Position numbers and translations under genes: made by a program. Below, piece by piece: positions 61,357 through 64,000 of a stretch of 64,000 nt of DNA; within the stretch, counting starts at the first letter, position 1; each line of letters starts with the position of its first letter. Source of the stretch: Aeromicrobium sp. (GTDB taxonomy: Bacteria; Actinomycetota; Actinomycetes; Propionibacteriales; Nocardioidaceae); contig JALRCA010000019.1 in the NCBI GenBank assembly GCA_023257515.1, positions 1 to 64,000 on the forward strand. The letters run 5' to 3'. The notes under the pieces were generated by a model. The model saw only the letters and a list, made by a program, of their open reading frames with translations. It was not told the DNA's origin and made no database searches.

Positions 61357-62810
61357 ACGTCAGCATCGGTCGGGCCCTCGCGGTCCTCGCCGACGAGGAC
61401 CCGGAACGCGTGGCCGTGCGCGTCGACGACGTCACCCTGACACGGCGCGAGCTGGATCTCGACACCAACCGCCTCGCGCGCTTGTGGGCGCACCGGGTGG
61501 GCCAGGACGACCTGGTCACCGTCGCACTGCCCAGCGGGCTCGACCTCGTCCGCGCGTGCTGCGCCGTGTGGAAGCTCGGTGCCACGCCGCAGCCGCTGTC
61601 ACCGTCCATCGACGCGGCCGAGCGTCAACAGGTCCTCGAGCTCGCCCGGCCGGCGCTCGTCGTCGACGGTCCGATCGCCGAGGTCTCGGACGACGACTCG
61701 CCCTTGCCGGACCGGGTCGCGTCGTCGTGGAAGGCTCCGACGTCGAGCGGCAGCACGGGACGGCCGAAGATCGTCCGCGCCACCGCGCCGGCCCGGGTCG
61801 ACCCGCACGGAAGGATCGCCGAGTTCGTGCCTCGCGAGGCGGTGCAGCTGGTCGCCGCCCCACTCTGGCACGCGGCGCCGTTCGTCTACGCGATGCGTGG
61901 ACTCATGACCGGCCACGAGGTCGTCGTCATGGCGGAGTTCGATCCAGGGCGGTGGCTGGAGCTCGTCGCGGAGCACCGCGTCACGTGGGGGATGCTCGTG
62001 CCGGAGATGATGCGCCGCATCCACCAGCTCGGGCCGGAGCGGCTCGCGGAAGCGGACCTTTCGTCGCTCGACTCGGTGCTGCACCTCGGCGCCCGATGCG
62101 CGCCGTGGCTCAAGGAGGCCTGGATCGACCTGCTGGGACCCGACCGCGTCGTCGAGGTCTACGCCGGCACCGAGGCCCAGGGACTCGCGATGATCACGGG
62201 CCGGGAGTGGCTGGAGCATCCGGGGTCGGTGGGGCGTGGCTGCGGCGGCTCGCAGTTCCGCGTCGTGCGCGACGACGACACGGACTGCGAGCCGGGGGAG
62301 ACGGGCGAGATCGTCATGCGGCGAGAGACCCCCACCTACGAGTACCTCGGTGCCGAGATGACCACCCGGGACGGCTGGCACACGCTCGGCGACAGCGGCC
62401 ACCTCGACGAGGACGGGTTCCTCTACGTCGGCGACCGGCTGAGCGACGTCATCGTCACCGACGGCGTCATGGTGCAGCCCGCCGACGTCGAGCAGGTGCT
62501 CGACGCGCACCCCGACGTCCAGGGCTCCGTCGTCGTGCCGCGGGACGACGACGTGCTCGGTCAGGTCGTTCACGCCGTCGTCCAGACCACGGCCTCGGTC
62601 GACGAGCTGGACGTCTGGGTCGCCACGAGGTTGCCGGCTCACCAGCGGCCGCACGAGTGGACCCTCGTCACCGAGCGCCTGCGCGGCGACACCGGCAAGG
62701 TCCGACGATCGGACTGGCGGAGCGTCTCGGGACCGCTCGAACCTGTGAGACGACCAAGAAAAGTTGTCGATTCAAGCGAATCGCTGTTGCGGGCTCCGGA
62801 CGGCATGTAA
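61353..62810 (+). CDS. AMP-dependent acyl/aryl-CoA synthetase family protein
   Basis: TSSGSTGRPKIV P-loop, EVYAGTEAQGLAMI, DGWHTLGDSGHLDEDGFLYVGDRLSDVI, TGKVRR; GTGA overlap with upstream gene. Confidence 0.85.
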   Translation: MNVSIGRALAVLADEDPERVAVRVDDVTLTRRELDLDTNRLARLWAHRVGQDDLVTVALPSGLDLVRACCAVWKLGATPQPLSPSIDAAERQQVLELARPALVVDGPIAEVSDDDSPLPDRVASSWKAPTSSGSTGRPKIVRATAPARVDPHGRIAEFVPREAVQLVAAPLWHAAPFVYAMRGLMTGHEVVVMAEFDPGRWLELVAEHRVTWGMLVPEMMRRIHQLGPERLAEADLSSLDSVLHLGARCAPWLKEAWIDLLGPDRVVEVYAGTEAQGLAMITGREWLEHPGSVGRGCGGSQFRVVRDDDTDCEPGETGEIVMRRETPTYEYLGAEMTTRDGWHTLGDSGHLDEDGFLYVGDRLSDVIVTDGVMVQPADVEQVLDAHPDVQGSVVVPRDDDVLGQVVHAVVQTTASVDELDVWVATRLPAHQRPHEWTLVTERLRGDTGKVRRSDWRSVSGPLEPVRRPRKVVDSSESLLRAPDGM

Positions 62811-62820
62811 TGTTCAGATC

Positions 62821-62870
62821 AACGCCAGCGCGGTTCACCCCCCGAGACCGCGCTGGCGTTCTTCTTTGCC
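62821..62870 (+). terminator. Intrinsic terminator closing the operon
   Basis: aacgccagcgcggt ...loop... accgcgctggcgtt followed by cttcttt. Confidence 0.85.
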
Positions 62871-63581
62871 CTGACGAGCCAGGTGCCACGTGCCCGCTGC
62901 GACCAGGACGGCCGCCGCGCCGGCAAGCATCGAGTGGACGACACCGTGGAACGCGATCGCCATGACGGGATCGTGACGGTGCACGGCCACGGACACGAGA
63001 CCCACCGCACCGGCCAGCGCCGCGACGACGTGGATCGTGCCGGCCGGCAGGACCCTCGGGCCCCGCGGCTCCGGCGACCGTCGGAGCACGGCCACGACAG
63101 CCAGGGCGACGACGGCCGCCGTGCCGACGACTCCACTGACGTACTGGAGCCACAAGGCTCCGGCCATGGGTCCGTGCAGATCGGCGAGCCAGGCGACGTG
63201 GCGTGAGCCCCAGCGCCCGGGATGGGTCACCTCGTCCCAGGCGACATGGCTGAGGGCACCGATCACGAGGGCCGGGACCACCCACGGCCAGCGGCGCCGT
63301 GCGAGACGTCCGGTCGGAGGCACCCGGTCGCGGACCGTCGCAGGCGCCAGGTCGGCCAGCGGGTCGCGCAGGACGACGAACCAGAGCCACAGTGCGGCGA
63401 TGCCGAGGACGACGTCGACCGTCACGATCCCGACCGGGCCGTGGGTGACCTCGTACGTGTCCGCGGAGCGCGAGAAGACCGGCACGTCCGGCACCATCGA
63501 CCCGGCGACCAGGGCCGACAACGGGAGCCTGGTCCGCCAGAGCGGCAGCACCGCCAGCGGGTGCGCGGGGGTGAACGGCAT
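62835..63581 (-). CDS. DUF4184 family membrane protein
   Basis: MPFTPAHPLAVLPLWRTRLPLSALVAGSMVPDVPVF...GALSHVAWDEVTHPGRWG. Confidence 0.85.
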   Translation of the reverse strand: MPFTPAHPLAVLPLWRTRLPLSALVAGSMVPDVPVFSRSADTYEVTHGPVGIVTVDVVLGIAALWLWFVVLRDPLADLAPATVRDRVPPTGRLARRRWPWVVPALVIGALSHVAWDEVTHPGRWGSRHVAWLADLHGPMAGALWLQYVSGVVGTAAVVALAVVAVLRRSPEPRGPRVLPAGTIHVVAALAGAVGLVSVAVHRHDPVMAIAFHGVVHSMLAGAAAVLVAAGTWHLARQGKEERQRGLGG

Positions 63582-63585
63582 CGAC

Positions 63586-64000
63586 TCAGACCGGCAGCAG
63601 CCGCGTGACGAACCGCGTCAGCTGGTCGACGGTGCAGCACTCGTGCATCTCGACGACGTCGGCGTACGTCGGGGCGATCGAGTCACCGAGACCCCAGCGG
63701 CTCGCGTGCTCCGGGTTGAGCCAGAAGATCCGCTTCGCCCGGCGCGCGATCGTCGAGAGCGCCCCCAGGTTGGCGCTCTGGTTGTTGTTGCGGGCGTCCC
63801 CGAGCACGATCACCGAGGTCCGCGGACCGACCGCGTCGAGGAAGTCCTCGGCGAAGTCGCCGAACGCCTCGCCGTAGTCGCTGCTCGTGTGCCAGCGGGT
63901 GAGCCGTGCCTCGGCGTGGATGCGCTCGCCCAGGTCACCCCCGTGGGTCGTGTCCTTCACGATCTCGGTGACCTCGTCCATCGCGTTGACGAACGCGAAC
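63586..64000 (-). CDS. VWA-domain / CoxE-like protein (truncated by window edge)
   Basis: ...GPRTSVIVLGDARNNNQSANLGALSTIARRAKRIFWLNPEHASRWGLGDSIAPTYADVVEMHECCTVDQLTRFVTRLLPV. Confidence 0.7.
   Translation of the reverse strand, partial: FAFVNAMDEVTEIVKDTTHGGDLGERIHAEARLTRWHTSSDYGEAFGDFAEDFLDAVGPRTSVIVLGDARNNNQSANLGALSTIARRAKRIFWLNPEHASRWGLGDSIAPTYADVVEMHECCTVDQLTRFVTRLLPV

Noticed and set aside
60360-62810. 816-aa ORF apparently fusing a long Arg-rich N-terminus to the AMP-ligase
   Set aside because: The first third is an out-of-frame read through the glycosyltransferase; the true ligase start is GTG 61353.
1-64000. CRISPR array, rRNA operon, IS transposase
   Set aside because: Looked for spaced direct repeats, rRNA-conserved stretches and DDE/HUH transposase motifs; none seen by eye.

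Overview
High-GC actinobacterial chromosome carrying what looks like a complete tailed-phage (siphovirus-type) prophage of about 48.1 kb. It is integrated at the 3' end of a tRNA-Leu(GAG) gene. The att core is a 22-bp direct repeat, TTCAAGTCCCCCCTCGGACACA, at 4719-4740 and 52846-52867.

Left flank (1-4740): HrpA-like helicase (truncated by the window edge), CPBP protease, YpfJ-like zinc metallopeptidase, DUF445 protein, and a non-coding gap with DnaA-box-like motifs and a possible small RNA.

Prophage: a left-end + strand cargo block with an RHH regulator and palindromic operators; a minus-strand lysis/tail/head/packaging module including a programmed -1 frameshift in the tail assembly chaperones; an early module (RecT, exonuclease, C5 methyltransferase, HNH, ParB-like); and an immunity/integration module (excisionase, Cro-like HTH, HTH repressor candidate, AAA ATPase, ImmA-like peptidase, tyrosine integrase).

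Right flank: a tightly overlapping 10-gene operon of the poorly understood Nit1C / MSMEG_0565-0572 'nitrogen starvation' type. It holds one nitrilase with an intact Glu-Lys-Cys triad, a second paralog in which the catalytic Glu and Cys are both Asp, a radical SAM protein with a CX8CX2C motif, and a perfect GlnR-like GTGAC-N6-GAAAC element upstream.

The most interesting unexplained biology is this operon, the lysogeny-module ATPase, and the RHH/TGTCATGACA regulatory unit. All family names come from reading the translations; no database search was run.
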